Assembly: GCA_015486075.1 (NCBI GenBank) | Contig: WFSG01000005.1 | Coordinates: 234,662 to 298,661, forward strand | Direction of reading: 5' to 3' | DNA length: 64,000 bases | Source of the DNA: Deltaproteobacteria bacterium | GTDB lineage: Bacteria > Desulfobacterota > Desulfomonilia > UBA1062 | In this document: one piece after another, positions 1 through 8,216 of the stretch | How the letters are laid out: the number at the start of each line of letters is the position of its first letter | How positions within the stretch are numbered: the stretch's first letter is position 1 | The notes under the pieces: model-generated | Databases searched by the model: none | What the model was told of the DNA's origin: nothing | What the model saw: the letters and a program-made list of their open reading frames with translations, nothing else | Made by a program: the position numbers and the translations under genes

Positions 1-113
1 AATAGCCTATTCATAGCCTTTTGTAGACTTACAATTGGGTGTTCTGCGCCTTCCCTCCTAATTCCAACATCCTTCCTTCCCCAGTTCCAAGGGGCTATAT
101 CTCTGATTGCCAT
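1..113 (-). CDS. Hsp20 family small heat-shock protein, N-terminal fragment (runs off the window)
   Basis: The reading frame opens at an ATG preceded by a very strong ribosome-binding site (AAGGAGGTGATC, 3 nt before the ATG) and is open for 37 codons to the window edge. The translation begins MAIRDIAPWNWGRK and contains PIVSLQKAMNRL, the amphipathic N-terminal segment that precedes the alpha-crystallin domain in many bacterial Hsp20 proteins. The crystallin domain itself lies outside the window, so the family call rests on this N-terminus and on the two complete Hsp20 genes directly upstream on the same strand. It is probably the third gene of one heat-shock operon of ATP-independent holdase chaperones. 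Confidence 0.75.
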   Translation of the reverse strand, partial: MAIRDIAPWNWGRKDVGIRREGAEHPIVSLQKAMNRL

Positions 114-153
114 GCTGATCACCTCCTTCTAAGAATTGTTGTTCCTTGATCTA

Positions 154-564
154 TTATTCTGCCTTGACCTCTATCTTCCTTGCCTTTGCAGGCTCTGCCT
201 TTGGAAGAGAGAGTCTTAGCACTCCATTTTTCATCTTTGCCTCTATTTTATCGCGGTTTATCTCTTCCGAGAGGTTGAAAGCCCTGTAGTAATCACCTGT
301 CTCAAACTCAGAATACACCATGTTGTACCCTTCATGGGCCTCTGGTTCCAGACTGGCTTCTAGCGTGAGAAGGTCCTTCTCAAGAGTTATATTCACGGAT
401 TTCTCAGTGGCCCCAGGCAGGTCTGCCAGTATTACAATGTCGTCGTTCGTCTCATATATGTCCACTGCAGGGACAAAGGTTTTTCTGTCCCTTGTCCTCT
501 CGACAAAGGTTGCAGGCCTTGCTTCATCTTTCTTAATCTTTATTTGTTTCTCCTTGTCTGCCAT
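154..564 (-). CDS. Hsp20/alpha-crystallin small heat-shock protein
   Basis: This 136-residue protein is an ATP-independent cytoplasmic holdase of the Hsp20 family. The alpha-crystallin domain covers roughly residues 30-130 and ends with the family signature NGVLRLSLPKA; an I-E-V (I-X-I/V-type) tail motif that docks neighbouring subunits follows. The ATG start (MADKEK) was preferred to an in-frame GTG three codons upstream because that GTG lies inside the Shine-Dalgarno sequence AAGGAGGTGAT, which is spaced correctly for the ATG. It is the middle gene of three Hsp20 genes in tandem, 17 nt after the stop of the upstream one, so co-transcription is likely. The target proteins are unknown. Confidence 0.93.
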   Translation of the reverse strand: MADKEKQIKIKKDEARPATFVERTRDRKTFVPAVDIYETNDDIVILADLPGATEKSVNITLEKDLLTLEASLEPEAHEGYNMVYSEFETGDYYRAFNLSEEINRDKIEAKMKNGVLRLSLPKAEPAKARKIEVKAE

Positions 565-581
565 GTCTATCACCTCCTTTA

Positions 582-1019
582 TTAATCAGCTGTTCTCACA
601 GATATCTTTCTAGGTTTATCCGCCTCGGCCCTTGGAAGGGTTATCTTAAGGATCCCCGCGTTATAATTTGCCTCTACCTTGCTACTATCTACGCTAAAAG
701 GCAGGTGAACCGTCCTCACGAAATTACCATGTACCCTCTCCCTCCTGTGCCAGATAACGTTCTTATCAGGCTTTTCTTCCGCTCGCGATCCCTTTATGGT
801 TAGAGCGTCGCCAGTAACTGAGATGTCAATATCCTTGGGATCAACACCAGGGATTTCTGTTGTAACTATTGCATCGTTCTCGCTAGCCCATATGTTAATA
901 CCCGGTGCTCCCTGTGCGTAATATGCCCTACCTGTCGTGGCTATTCCTGAGAATACACGGTTTAACTCGTCTTGAAGTCTCTGTATCTCTCTCCATGGAT
1001 CCCAACTTGTCCACAACAT
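582..1019 (-). CDS. Hsp20/alpha-crystallin small heat-shock protein (first of three)
   Basis: This 145-residue Hsp20 protein starts MLWTSWDPWREIQRLQDELN, the typical tryptophan-rich amphipathic N-terminus. A crystallin domain follows (about residues 40-135) with the signature NAGILKITLPRA and an I-S-V tail motif. The start is fixed by the sequence AAGGAGGTGATC three bases before the ATG; a longer in-frame reading (19 more codons) would run through that site and was not used. It is the promoter-proximal gene of the cluster: a sigma-32-like promoter and a near-palindromic leader element lie just upstream. Expected role: binding unfolding proteins during heat or redox stress. Confidence 0.94.
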   Translation of the reverse strand: MLWTSWDPWREIQRLQDELNRVFSGIATTGRAYYAQGAPGINIWASENDAIVTTEIPGVDPKDIDISVTGDALTIKGSRAEEKPDKNVIWHRRERVHGNFVRTVHLPFSVDSSKVEANYNAGILKITLPRAEADKPRKISVRTAD

Positions 1020-1045
1020 CCTGATCACCTCCTTGCAAAAAGTTT

Positions 1046-1065
1046 GTTGAGATCTAGCTCTCAAC
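1046..1065 (-). promoter_or_regulatory. Near-perfect 20-bp palindrome in the hsp20 leader
   Basis: The arms GTTGAGA and TCTCAAC are exact inverted repeats around a TCTAGC centre, so only one base pair of the 20-bp palindrome is mismatched. It lies between the predicted sigma-32-like -10 element and the Shine-Dalgarno sequence of the first hsp20 gene. It could act as DNA (an operator) or as an RNA hairpin that stabilises or thermally gates the leader. It is not a CIRCE element, whose arms read TTAGCACTC/GAGTGCTAA. Confidence 0.55.
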
Positions 1066-1078
1066 AGCTTCTGCAAGT

Positions 1079-1108
1079 ATATTAGGGTCCATGAATTTGA
1101 ATTTCAAG
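1079..1108 (-). promoter_or_regulatory. Sigma-32-like heat-shock promoter of the hsp20 cluster
   Basis: Read on the minus strand, CTTGAAA (-35) is followed after 14 nt by CCCTAATAT (-10). Known RpoH promoters have CTTGAAA, an 11-16 nt spacer and CCCCATNT. The position, about 60 nt before the first hsp20 start, fits a heat-shock operon. The -35 is an exact match; the -10 is imperfect. Confidence 0.6.
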
Positions 1109-1266
1109 ACGGGAACTGAATGCGATAGGTAGTCAATGGCATGCTGATATTACCTAACATGCCATGGCTTGGGGATGAGCGGTCTTTATTATAAGCCAAA
1201 ACCTGGCTTTTCTTTCTTTGACTAAGGTAAATTGGATCTCGAAAACAAGTGCTAGGCCCTGTGATA

Positions 1267-1902
1267 TTAGGGCATTTCTTCCAGGAGCTTAATCCTGAAG
1301 GCAAGCAAAAATAGGGATGGACATAGGTTTACGTTTTCTATGGCAACGTTTGGAGGGACTCTTAGGTTTATCGGTACGAAGTTCCATATCCCCTTAATAT
1401 TAGCATCTACAAGCAAATCTGTTACATACTGTGCAGATTCTACAGGTGTTGTTACTATGCCTATGGTTATTCTTTTCTTCTTGACGATTTCAGGCAGACG
1501 CCCTAGGGGGTATATGGGTACATTGCATATCCTTTTACCTATGAGATCTTCGTTTACATCAAATAACCCTTTTATTACAAAACCTTTCTCCCTGAACTTT
1601 TTATGGTGAACAATGGCCATCCCTAGGCGACCAACACCTACAAGTACCATATTTGCACCTGTGGTAACACCGAGTGCATTTTCTAAGACTTTCTTGAGAC
1701 TTTTGGTGGAATAACCAAAGGAAGAACTTTCAATGGTTTCAAAATGCTTGAGATCTTGCCTGATAGTTGATGGAGTTAATCCAAGGGCATTTGCTATCAT
1801 AAAGGACGATACCCACTTACTTCCCTCTGCTTCCATTCTAGAGATATATTCGTGGTAAAGCGGTAACCTTTTAGTTGTCGCTGTAGGTATACGTTTTCTC
1901 AA
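1267..1902 (-). CDS. rex: Redox-sensing transcriptional repressor Rex
   Basis: Rex proteins bind DNA when NAD+ is high and are released by NADH, controlling fermentation, respiration and energy genes. This 211-residue protein has the Rex layout: a winged-helix domain (about residues 1-80, with the recognition segment LGLTPSTIRQDLKHF) and a Rossmann NAD(H) domain with the loop VGVGRLG near residue 87, ending in a C-terminal helix that normally swaps between subunits. The start is a TTG with TAGGAG five bases upstream. Its targets cannot be read from the window; no convincing Rex palindrome was found nearby. The rex gene follows the same orientation as the hsp20 genes but has its own upstream region. 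Confidence 0.93.
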   Translation of the reverse strand: MRKRIPTATTKRLPLYHEYISRMEAEGSKWVSSFMIANALGLTPSTIRQDLKHFETIESSSFGYSTKSLKKVLENALGVTTGANMVLVGVGRLGMAIVHHKKFREKGFVIKGLFDVNEDLIGKRICNVPIYPLGRLPEIVKKKRITIGIVTTPVESAQYVTDLLVDANIKGIWNFVPINLRVPPNVAIENVNLCPSLFLLAFRIKLLEEMP

Positions 1903-2091
1903 GATAACTCCTACAAAGTTTATATTTTAACAATATTAATTAGTTATAATAGTAAATATGTCTTTGTCAACATTATTTGTAATCTGTTCGTAAGACTGCA
2001 TAGTTTGGTATATTCAGCTCTAGTTATATAGATATTTGTGAATTTTTTATTATCCTCTTTTATGATTCACTCGGAAGCATCTTTGTCTTGT

Positions 2092-2118
2092 TAAAGGTTT
2101 TATTTTGAAAACCGATAA
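2092..2118 (+). promoter_or_regulatory. Sigma-28 (FliA) flagellar promoter
   Basis: TAAA, exactly 15 nt, then ACCGATAA: a 7 of 8 match to the -10 consensus GCCGATAA with perfect -35 and spacing. It lies about 42 nt before the small gene that precedes flgM. FliA itself is encoded about 7 kb downstream, and FlgM is its anti-sigma factor, so this would be the usual autoregulatory loop. Confidence 0.85.
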
Positions 2119-2159
2119 GATATGTTGTATAAGTACTATAGAAGACAAGGGGAGTGTAA

Positions 2160-2369
2160 ATGGAGGTAAAGGACATCTTTGTCAATAACATCATGAGGGT
2201 TTACAGGCACTCCGTTACCTCCAGAGATTATGTTGTTGGAAAGGATAAAGACAAGCTACCAGCTACAATAGCGATCTCAAGAGGAGGAAGCAGGCGTCTT
2301 TTTGAGGAGATCATGGAAGACCGTCTGAAAGCAAGCCTTAAGGAGGCAAAACAGGATGAAGATAAATGA
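2160..2369 (+). CDS. Small protein of unknown function in the flgM operon
   Basis: I do not recognise this 69-residue protein. It is charged, has no signal peptide or membrane segment, and has a hydrophilic middle followed by TIAISRGGSRRLFEEIMEDR, which predicts a C-terminal helix rich in Lys and Glu. The start has a fair ribosome-binding site (GGGGAG, 5-6 nt spacing). It sits directly behind a sigma-28 promoter and its last 14 bases overlap flgM, whose Shine-Dalgarno sequence lies inside it. Late flagellar expression and translational coupling to FlgM are therefore likely. It could be a chaperone-like or filament-related protein; no function is claimed. Confidence 0.8.
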   Translation: MEVKDIFVNNIMRVYRHSVTSRDYVVGKDKDKLPATIAISRGGSRRLFEEIMEDRLKASLKEAKQDEDK

Positions 2370-2676
2370 CTCAACCTCTTTAGAACATCTAAAGGCTTAC
2401 AATGCAAACACCGCTCAGAGGGTAGGTGCCAGTTCAGGTGCTGAGGACAATACGACATCCGTAAATAGGACTAATGGGTCCATTAGGGACAGGGTTGATA
2501 TCTCCGACAATGTACAGCTCATGGTAAAGATAAAGGACTCAATAAATAAGAGTCCGGACATACGTATGGACAAGGTAAGGGATGTACAGGATAAACTGGC
2601 AAAAGGAGAATACAAAGCTGACTTTAATGCCATAGCAGATAAGCTTTTAAGTCCTGATATAAGTAAGAGGATCTGA
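2356..2676 (+). CDS. flgM: Negative regulator of flagellin synthesis FlgM (anti-sigma-28)
   Basis: FlgM binds sigma-28 (FliA) until the hook-basal body is complete, then is exported through the flagellar channel so that late genes are expressed. The 106-residue protein has the family organisation: an unstructured N-terminus rich in Ser, Asn and Thr, then the conserved C-terminal half with DRVDISDN and the sigma-binding segment PDIRMDKVRDVQDKLAKG followed by the YKADFNAIADKLL helix. AAGGAGG lies nine bases before the ATG, inside the preceding small gene. Co-expression from the sigma-28 promoter upstream predicts feedback control of FliA. Confidence 0.92.
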   Translation: MKINDSTSLEHLKAYNANTAQRVGASSGAEDNTTSVNRTNGSIRDRVDISDNVQLMVKIKDSINKSPDIRMDKVRDVQDKLAKGEYKADFNAIADKLLSPDISKRI

Positions 2677-2709
2677 GCCATATTCCCAATGGTTATCTCT
2701 TGCTGATTT

Positions 2710-3864
2710 TTACTTAGATATATCAAAATAGACACTATCTACATATTTTAGGTTCTTGTTCTTGATGTTAGATACGAACAATGGCCTTAAAGGATCGCCA
2801 TTCGCTTTCATGATTATTCTAGAGCATACGTAGGTATCCCCCGTTATACTGCTGAATGCGGACTTTATATTTTTTGAGTTCCCTGAATGCATCATCTTGA
2901 TTACATCCGTTGTCATAAAGTAGGCATCTGCTGCAAGGGCTACAGAAGAGTCCATTTCATTGCCACCTGTCTGCTTTCTGTAACGCTCCAAAAACCTCTT
3001 GCCTATTTTTGTATGTTTACATCCTACACTGAAATCAGTGATAATGTATACATCACGTATATTTTTATTGAGATAGCTTAATAGTTGTGATTCCCGGAAA
3101 ATATCAGTTAGAAAAAAAGGTACATTTATTCCGCGTTTTCTTGCTCCATTGATTATGAGAGCACTTTCTTTGGCAGGCGCAGCACAAAATACTGACTCGC
3201 TATTCCCACTCAGGATAGATGCCATCAGGGGTATGAATTCTTTCTGACCCGTGTTTATGAAACTTGTACTGACTATACTGCCACCCGACTTTACGATCTG
3301 AGACGCAAACGCACTTGCTAACATAACCGAGGAATAACGATCCTGGTCAACTATCAATGAGACTCGTCCTTTGTCCGTTTTATTCATTACAAGGTTTGCA
3401 GCTACTTTTGCCCTTAATGAGTCTGATACGCATGCTCTCCATGCATAATCGCTGTTACCCGTTATAAGTGGACTAGTGGATGTAGTGATTACAACGGGCA
3501 CCTTAAACCTATTGGCTAACCTGATCGCAGGCAATGCCTCGTCGTTAGTTGCCCCTCCCACTAGAAACAATGGCTTGTAGTCCTTGATCAGCTGGAATAC
3601 CACCTCTGAAGTATGCCCGGGATCGGACTTGGTGTCCTTGAATATTAGGTGGATCTTACGTCCACATACATCAGGCCTTAAGATGTTCGCAAGGATTATG
3701 CCTTGGCGCTGTTTTTTGCCCATGCCTCTTAAGGGGCCTGTAAGAGGTAAAAAGACCCCTATGGTGTATGTTCTATCCTTAGACCAGATCCGACTAGAGT
3801 AGGCATCTAAACTGCACAGCACGAGGCCTAGCATGATAGCTAATAATATCTTAAAGAGTTTCAT
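2710..3864 (-). CDS. Periplasmic ligand-binding protein, Leu/Ile/Val-receptor fold (Peripla_BP_6)
   Basis: This 384-residue protein carries an N-terminal signal peptide (hydrophobic core around residues 5-18, probably cleaved near AYSS). A type I periplasmic-binding fold follows, with the motif IGVFLPLTGPLRGMGKKQRQG typical of branched-chain amino-acid or amide receptors. No permease or ATPase genes are adjacent, so it may feed a remote transporter, or act as an orphan sensor or a scaffolding lipoprotein-like receptor. It lies on the opposite strand between flgM and flhB and breaks the motility block. The ribosome-binding site is weak. The ligand is unknown; the 'VLC' near the signal peptide end does not match a good lipobox. 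Confidence 0.82.
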   Translation of the reverse strand: MKLFKILLAIMLGLVLCSLDAYSSRIWSKDRTYTIGVFLPLTGPLRGMGKKQRQGIILANILRPDVCGRKIHLIFKDTKSDPGHTSEVVFQLIKDYKPLFLVGGATNDEALPAIRLANRFKVPVVITTSTSPLITGNSDYAWRACVSDSLRAKVAANLVMNKTDKGRVSLIVDQDRYSSVMLASAFASQIVKSGGSIVSTSFINTGQKEFIPLMASILSGNSESVFCAAPAKESALIINGARKRGINVPFFLTDIFRESQLLSYLNKNIRDVYIITDFSVGCKHTKIGKRFLERYRKQTGGNEMDSSVALAADAYFMTTDVIKMMHSGNSKNIKSAFSSITGDTYVCSRIIMKANGDPLRPLFVSNIKNKNLKYVDSVYFDISK

Positions 3865-3981
3865 GGTCTTTTAAACTAGGCCTTTTATATGAAAAGATTG
3901 GATGATTCAAGGTGGGATTGAAAGGTCTTTATCCAGATGTATGGCTTCCATGTGGTATACATTTCGCATTGCTTTCTTTGT

Positions 3982-5064
3982 ATGCCAAAAGAAAACGAAG
4001 ACGGACAGGAACGAACCGAACAACCTACTGCAAAAAGGATTAGGGAATCTAGGGAAAAAGGACAGGTCTCCAAGAGCATAGAGGTCTCTACCGCACTTTT
4101 GTTTTTTGCAACCATAGTATCGTTTTATTTCTACATCCCGTCTGTTGGGATGAAAATGGCCTCTGCTGCGAGGATGTACTTAGGTAACCTGCATCTCTGG
4201 GATGGCACCACGGTCTCTCTGGTGGAGGTCTTCAGTAAGGCTGTCTACCTTATGGCGGGTATGCTGATGCCAATACTCTTGGTCCTACTCGTGGTGGGCA
4301 TTCTTTCTAATATATCGCAGACAGGCCTTATCATAAGTGCTGAACCTATCAAGCCAAAGCTCTCCAAGCTGGATCCAATAAAGGGAATAAGGGAAAAGTT
4401 TTTTAGTTTCCGCGGACTGGAGCAACTCGTTAAGTGCATAACCATCCTTGTAGTAATTGCGTTCGTGGCGTACAGATCGATCAAGAAAGATTTTCCATAC
4501 CTACCAGCGCTTATAAATTGTGATATTAGTGTCATTCTTTTGACGTTTTTCAGGTCAGTTATGCACCTTCTGTGGAATGCATTGTGGATATTTGTGCTTA
4601 TTGCCCTAGCTGATTTTATCTTTCAGAGATGGCAGCACAAGCAGGATCTTATGATGACTAAGGTTGAGGTAAAAGAGGAATTGAAACAGACCGAGGGCAA
4701 TCCCCAGATAAAGAGCAGGATTAGGTCCATCCAGCTGCACTTGGCGAGGCAAAGAATGATTCATGAGGTACCCAAGGCCGACGTGGTCATTACAAATCCA
4801 ACACATTTGGCAATCGCTTTGCAGTACCTCAGGGGAAAGATGATTGCTCCAATAGTTGTAGCAAAGGGAGCTGGTAGGTTGGCTGAAAGAATAAGAGAAG
4901 TGGCTAGGGATGCATCTATCCCAATTGTTGAAAACAGGCCTTTGGCCCATGCACTTTACACCTCGGTTGACGTAGGGGATGTGATACCAGAGGAGCTCTA
5001 TAAGGCCGTGGCTGAGATACTGGCATATGTGTACCAAATAAAGGGGAACTCTGTAGATGGCTGA
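3982..5064 (+). CDS. flhB: Flagellar export apparatus protein FlhB
   Basis: FlhB is the export-gate membrane protein that switches substrate class from rod/hook to filament. This 360-residue version has the conserved N-terminus MPKENEDGQERTEQPTAKR, four hydrophobic segments between about residues 30 and 215, and the cytoplasmic domain with the autocleavage motif NPTH (about residues 272-275) in the context VVITNPTHLAIAL. I chose the ATG beginning at MPKEN because FlhB homologues start there; an upstream in-frame ATG would add 15 residues unlike the family, although neither start has a clear Shine-Dalgarno. It overlaps flhA by 8 nt and heads the flhB-flhA-flhF-flhG-fliA operon. Confidence 0.95.
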   Translation: MPKENEDGQERTEQPTAKRIRESREKGQVSKSIEVSTALLFFATIVSFYFYIPSVGMKMASAARMYLGNLHLWDGTTVSLVEVFSKAVYLMAGMLMPILLVLLVVGILSNISQTGLIISAEPIKPKLSKLDPIKGIREKFFSFRGLEQLVKCITILVVIAFVAYRSIKKDFPYLPALINCDISVILLTFFRSVMHLLWNALWIFVLIALADFIFQRWQHKQDLMMTKVEVKEELKQTEGNPQIKSRIRSIQLHLARQRMIHEVPKADVVITNPTHLAIALQYLRGKMIAPIVVAKGAGRLAERIREVARDASIPIVENRPLAHALYTSVDVGDVIPEELYKAVAEILAYVYQIKGNSVDG

Positions 5065-7126
5065 TTCATCGACATTGGCATACGGCCTACCAACAAAGTT
5101 TATCAACGATATGGTCATGGCAGTAGGGGTACTTGTAGTACTTATTGTGGTACTGATCCCAATGCCAACCTTTGTGCTGGACATCACCCTTACGTTTAGC
5201 ATTACCATTGCGTTGATAATACTAATGGTATCCATGTATACAACAAACCCCCTTGAGTTTTCGGTCTTTCCATCACTTCTACTTGTGGTCACCCTCTATA
5301 GGTTGTCCCTTAATGTTGCCTCCACGAGGTTGATACTGCTACACGGCTCAGAGGGCGAGCTTGCTGCTGGAAGGGTGATAAACGCCTTTGGTCAATTTGT
5401 GGTTGGCGGTAGCTACGTTGTTGGCCTGGTAGTGTTCACGATCTTCGTGGTGATAAACTTCGTTGTAATCACAAAAGGTGCAACAAGGATAGGTGAAGTA
5501 ACGGCAAGGTTCACATTGGATGCCATGCCGGGCAAGCAGATGGCAATCGATGCCGATCTTAATGCTGGTATGATCACCGAGGAAGAGGCAAGGAGACGTC
5601 GAGAGATAATAAGCAGGGAGGCAGAGTTCTACGGCGCAATGGATGGAGCCACGAAGTTTGTTAGGGGAGATGCAATAGCTGGTATCATTATAACCCTTAT
5701 TAATATCATTGGGGGCATACTTATTGGTGTTGTTCAGCAGCACATGCCTCTAACTGACGCTTTAAAAACGTATACAACGCTTACCATCGGTGATGGCCTT
5801 GTTTCCCAGATCCCCGCGCTGATTATATCGACTGCAGCAGGTATCATAGTAACGCAGTCAGCAGTTGACATGTCAATGGGCAAGATGCTTGCCAGACAGC
5901 TATCTTTCCAGCCCATGGCCATATTAAGTGCTGCAGCGATTATCTTTTTCTTTGGCTTGATACCGGGACTGCCTCATATTCCTTTTGTGTTGCTGGCCGT
6001 AGGAGTTGGGGCCCTGGGGTGGATAGGATTGAGGTCGATACCAGAAGAGGAAGAGGTCGAGGAGACTCCACAGGAAGAAGAAGCTACACCAGAGGCACTT
6101 TTACCCGTGGATGTCATGGAGTTTGAGGTGGGTTATGGCCTGATACCTCTAGTGGATATATCACAAGGTGGCGAGCTCCTTTCGCGCATAAAGACCATGC
6201 GTAAGCAACTAGCGCATGAAATCGGTATAGTTGTACCTGCCATTCATGTGCGTGACAACCTTGAGCTTAAACCAAATGAATATAGATTTTTGCTCAAGGG
6301 AGTCGAGGTGGCTAGGGGTGAAGCCATGGCAGACAGGCTACTTGTACTTAACCCTGAGGATGAAAAGATAGACATACCCGGTATACCGGTTAAGGAACCT
6401 GCCTTTGGTCTACCATCGTTGTGGATAAAGAAAGGTGATAGCGAACGTGCGCAGATATCAGGACTTACCGTGGTCGATGCTGCTACTGTGGTGGCTACGC
6501 ACCTCTCCGAGATAATAAAGGTCAATGCGCACGAACTCTTAGGTCGCCAAGAACTTCAGGGCCTTCTAGATAATATATCTAGGACACATCCGAAGGTTGT
6601 TGAGGAACTTATACCAAATACCCTTCCGAGTGGTATTGTATTAAAGGTGCTTAAGAATCTCCTGAAAGAAAGGGTTTCAATAAGGAATCTTCTTACCATA
6701 CTTGAGACACTTGCTGATTACGGCATGGTAACCAAGGATCCAGATATTTTGACAGAGTATGTCAGACAGTCCCTCATGCGTACCATATGCCAGCCATATA
6801 CAAAAGACAACGAGATTCAGGTTCTTGCCTTGGATCCAAGGCTTGAAGCCATTATATCTGATTCCATTCAACACACTGAACATGGTTCGTATCTTGCAAT
6901 TGATCTTGATAAGACACAAAGGCTGCTCCTAGCAATAAACAAGGAGGTTGAGGGTTTGAGCAAACAAGGTGTTGTGCCTATTCTACTGACATCTCCTGTT
7001 ATTAGGATATACCTTAAGCGCTTGATAGAGAGGTATCTGCCTGATCTTGTTATTCTTTCTCATAACGAGATTCCACCTGAAGTAACGATTAAAACACTGG
7101 GGATGGTGAGGATAGATGCAGATTAA
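5057..7126 (+). CDS. flhA: Flagellar export gate protein FlhA
   Basis: FlhA forms the nonameric ring of the flagellar type III export gate and couples proton flow to secretion. The 689-residue protein has about eight transmembrane segments (residues 20-320), including the cytosolic FHIPEP loop region with GKQMAIDADLNAGMI. An acidic linker (EEEEVEETPQEEEA) leads to the large cytoplasmic domain that docks chaperone-substrate complexes. The length is normal for the family. It starts within the end of flhB and overlaps flhF by 11 nt, so translation is coupled along the operon. Confidence 0.97.
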   Translation: MADSSTLAYGLPTKFINDMVMAVGVLVVLIVVLIPMPTFVLDITLTFSITIALIILMVSMYTTNPLEFSVFPSLLLVVTLYRLSLNVASTRLILLHGSEGELAAGRVINAFGQFVVGGSYVVGLVVFTIFVVINFVVITKGATRIGEVTARFTLDAMPGKQMAIDADLNAGMITEEEARRRREIISREAEFYGAMDGATKFVRGDAIAGIIITLINIIGGILIGVVQQHMPLTDALKTYTTLTIGDGLVSQIPALIISTAAGIIVTQSAVDMSMGKMLARQLSFQPMAILSAAAIIFFFGLIPGLPHIPFVLLAVGVGALGWIGLRSIPEEEEVEETPQEEEATPEALLPVDVMEFEVGYGLIPLVDISQGGELLSRIKTMRKQLAHEIGIVVPAIHVRDNLELKPNEYRFLLKGVEVARGEAMADRLLVLNPEDEKIDIPGIPVKEPAFGLPSLWIKKGDSERAQISGLTVVDAATVVATHLSEIIKVNAHELLGRQELQGLLDNISRTHPKVVEELIPNTLPSGIVLKVLKNLLKERVSIRNLLTILETLADYGMVTKDPDILTEYVRQSLMRTICQPYTKDNEIQVLALDPRLEAIISDSIQHTEHGSYLAIDLDKTQRLLLAINKEVEGLSKQGVVPILLTSPVIRIYLKRLIERYLPDLVILSHNEIPPEVTIKTLGMVRIDAD

Positions 7127-8216
7127 GACATATAAGACCTTCTCGGTAAAGGATGCGATCAACCAGATAAAGACAGAGATGGGTTCTGATGCAGTAATTT
7201 TGTCGACCCGGGAGGTGAAGGACGAAAACTTTGGCATGATGGCGAAGCCCATGGTGGAGGTTACAGCAGCTGTTGATTATGACGAAGAAATGTATCAGAG
7301 GCATGTAAAAAAGCAAGCTTCGCACCATACATACTCTATGAATGATGATGTATCTAGGAAAACTTCAGATGATTTATCTTATGGACTTGGCAACAACATA
7401 GACATCATAGCTTCCGAGGTTAACAGGTTGAGTAGCATGGTAGAGATGCTTCTGAGGCATTCCGGTGTAAATCTAGGAAAAGCCTCTTTAGCCGTGGACG
7501 AGCTGGTATCCAGGGGCATGAAGACATCTTTGGCAAGACTTATTACGGAGAAGATGGGGGAAAAAACAGACCTAGACAGTATAAAAGATGTTATTAAGAG
7601 GGTGATAAAGGTAGTAAGGCATCCATCTCCAAGGATCTGGGTCCTCTTAGGCTCAACGGGCGTTGGAAAGACTACCACTATAGCTAAGATTGCTGCAAGG
7701 GCAGTGATCAATGAATCTAAAAAGGTAGGTTTACTAAGCCTTGACACTTACAGGATAGGAGCAGTTGAACAGAGCCGCACATATGCAAAGATCCTTAATG
7801 TACCATTTAGGTCGGTTGCAACACCATCAGAATTTCGTTCAGCTCTAGCTAGATTTAACAGCATGGGGATGGACCTTGTCCTTGTGGATACGGTCGGTAG
7901 GTCACTATTATCGGATGCGTACATTGACGAATTCCAGAGGTTTTTCAACGGCATATCTGTCTACAAATCCCTGCTCATACCTGTTGCTACAAGGGAAAGG
8001 GAGATGGAAAGTGTGACAAGGTCTCTTTTAAACCTTGGGCTTGATAGCATGATATTTACCAAGGCTGACGAGGCATTGACGTTTGGTAGCATGATAAATC
8101 ATAATCTGGTTTTCAGGATACCCATATCTTACCTGACCGTTGGACAGAGAGTCCCAGAAGATATTGAAGAGGCAAATGCTTCAAGGATAGTCGATATGTT
8201 TTTTGGAGAAGCATGA
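7116..8216 (+). CDS. flhF: Flagellar biosynthesis GTPase FlhF (SRP-type)
   Basis: FlhF is an SRP-family GTPase that determines the polar site and number of flagella. The 366-residue protein has the B domain (about 1-90, MQIKTYKTFSVKDAINQIK), an N domain and a C-terminal NG GTPase core. Its P-loop GSTGVGKTTT, the DTYRIGAVEQ segment and the DTVGRS switch region are visible; the usual TKxD base-recognition motif reads TKAD. The gene overlaps flhA by 11 nt and flhG by 4 nt. The FlhF/FlhG pair implies polar or otherwise number-restricted flagellation. Confidence 0.95.
   Translation: MQIKTYKTFSVKDAINQIKTEMGSDAVILSTREVKDENFGMMAKPMVEVTAAVDYDEEMYQRHVKKQASHHTYSMNDDVSRKTSDDLSYGLGNNIDIIASEVNRLSSMVEMLLRHSGVNLGKASLAVDELVSRGMKTSLARLITEKMGEKTDLDSIKDVIKRVIKVVRHPSPRIWVLLGSTGVGKTTTIAKIAARAVINESKKVGLLSLDTYRIGAVEQSRTYAKILNVPFRSVATPSEFRSALARFNSMGMDLVLVDTVGRSLLSDAYIDEFQRFFNGISVYKSLLIPVATREREMESVTRSLLNLGLDSMIFTKADEALTFGSMINHNLVFRIPISYLTVGQRVPEDIEEANASRIVDMFFGEA

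Noticed and set aside
2036..2042. TTGTGAA upstream of rex as a possible Rex operator
   Set aside because: Only one half-site is present; the Rex palindrome needs an inverted TTCACAA partner about six bases away, which is absent.
3954..3967. A GG-N10-GC pattern just before flhB, like a sigma-54 promoter
   Set aside because: Only the GG and GC doublets fit; four other consensus positions differ, and the start would fall only about 3 nt before the chosen flhB ATG, leaving no room for a ribosome-binding site.
4606..5743. Long antisense open reading frames opposite flhB and flhA
   Set aside because: They are shadows of the sense genes, with no ribosome-binding site or recognisable protein features.
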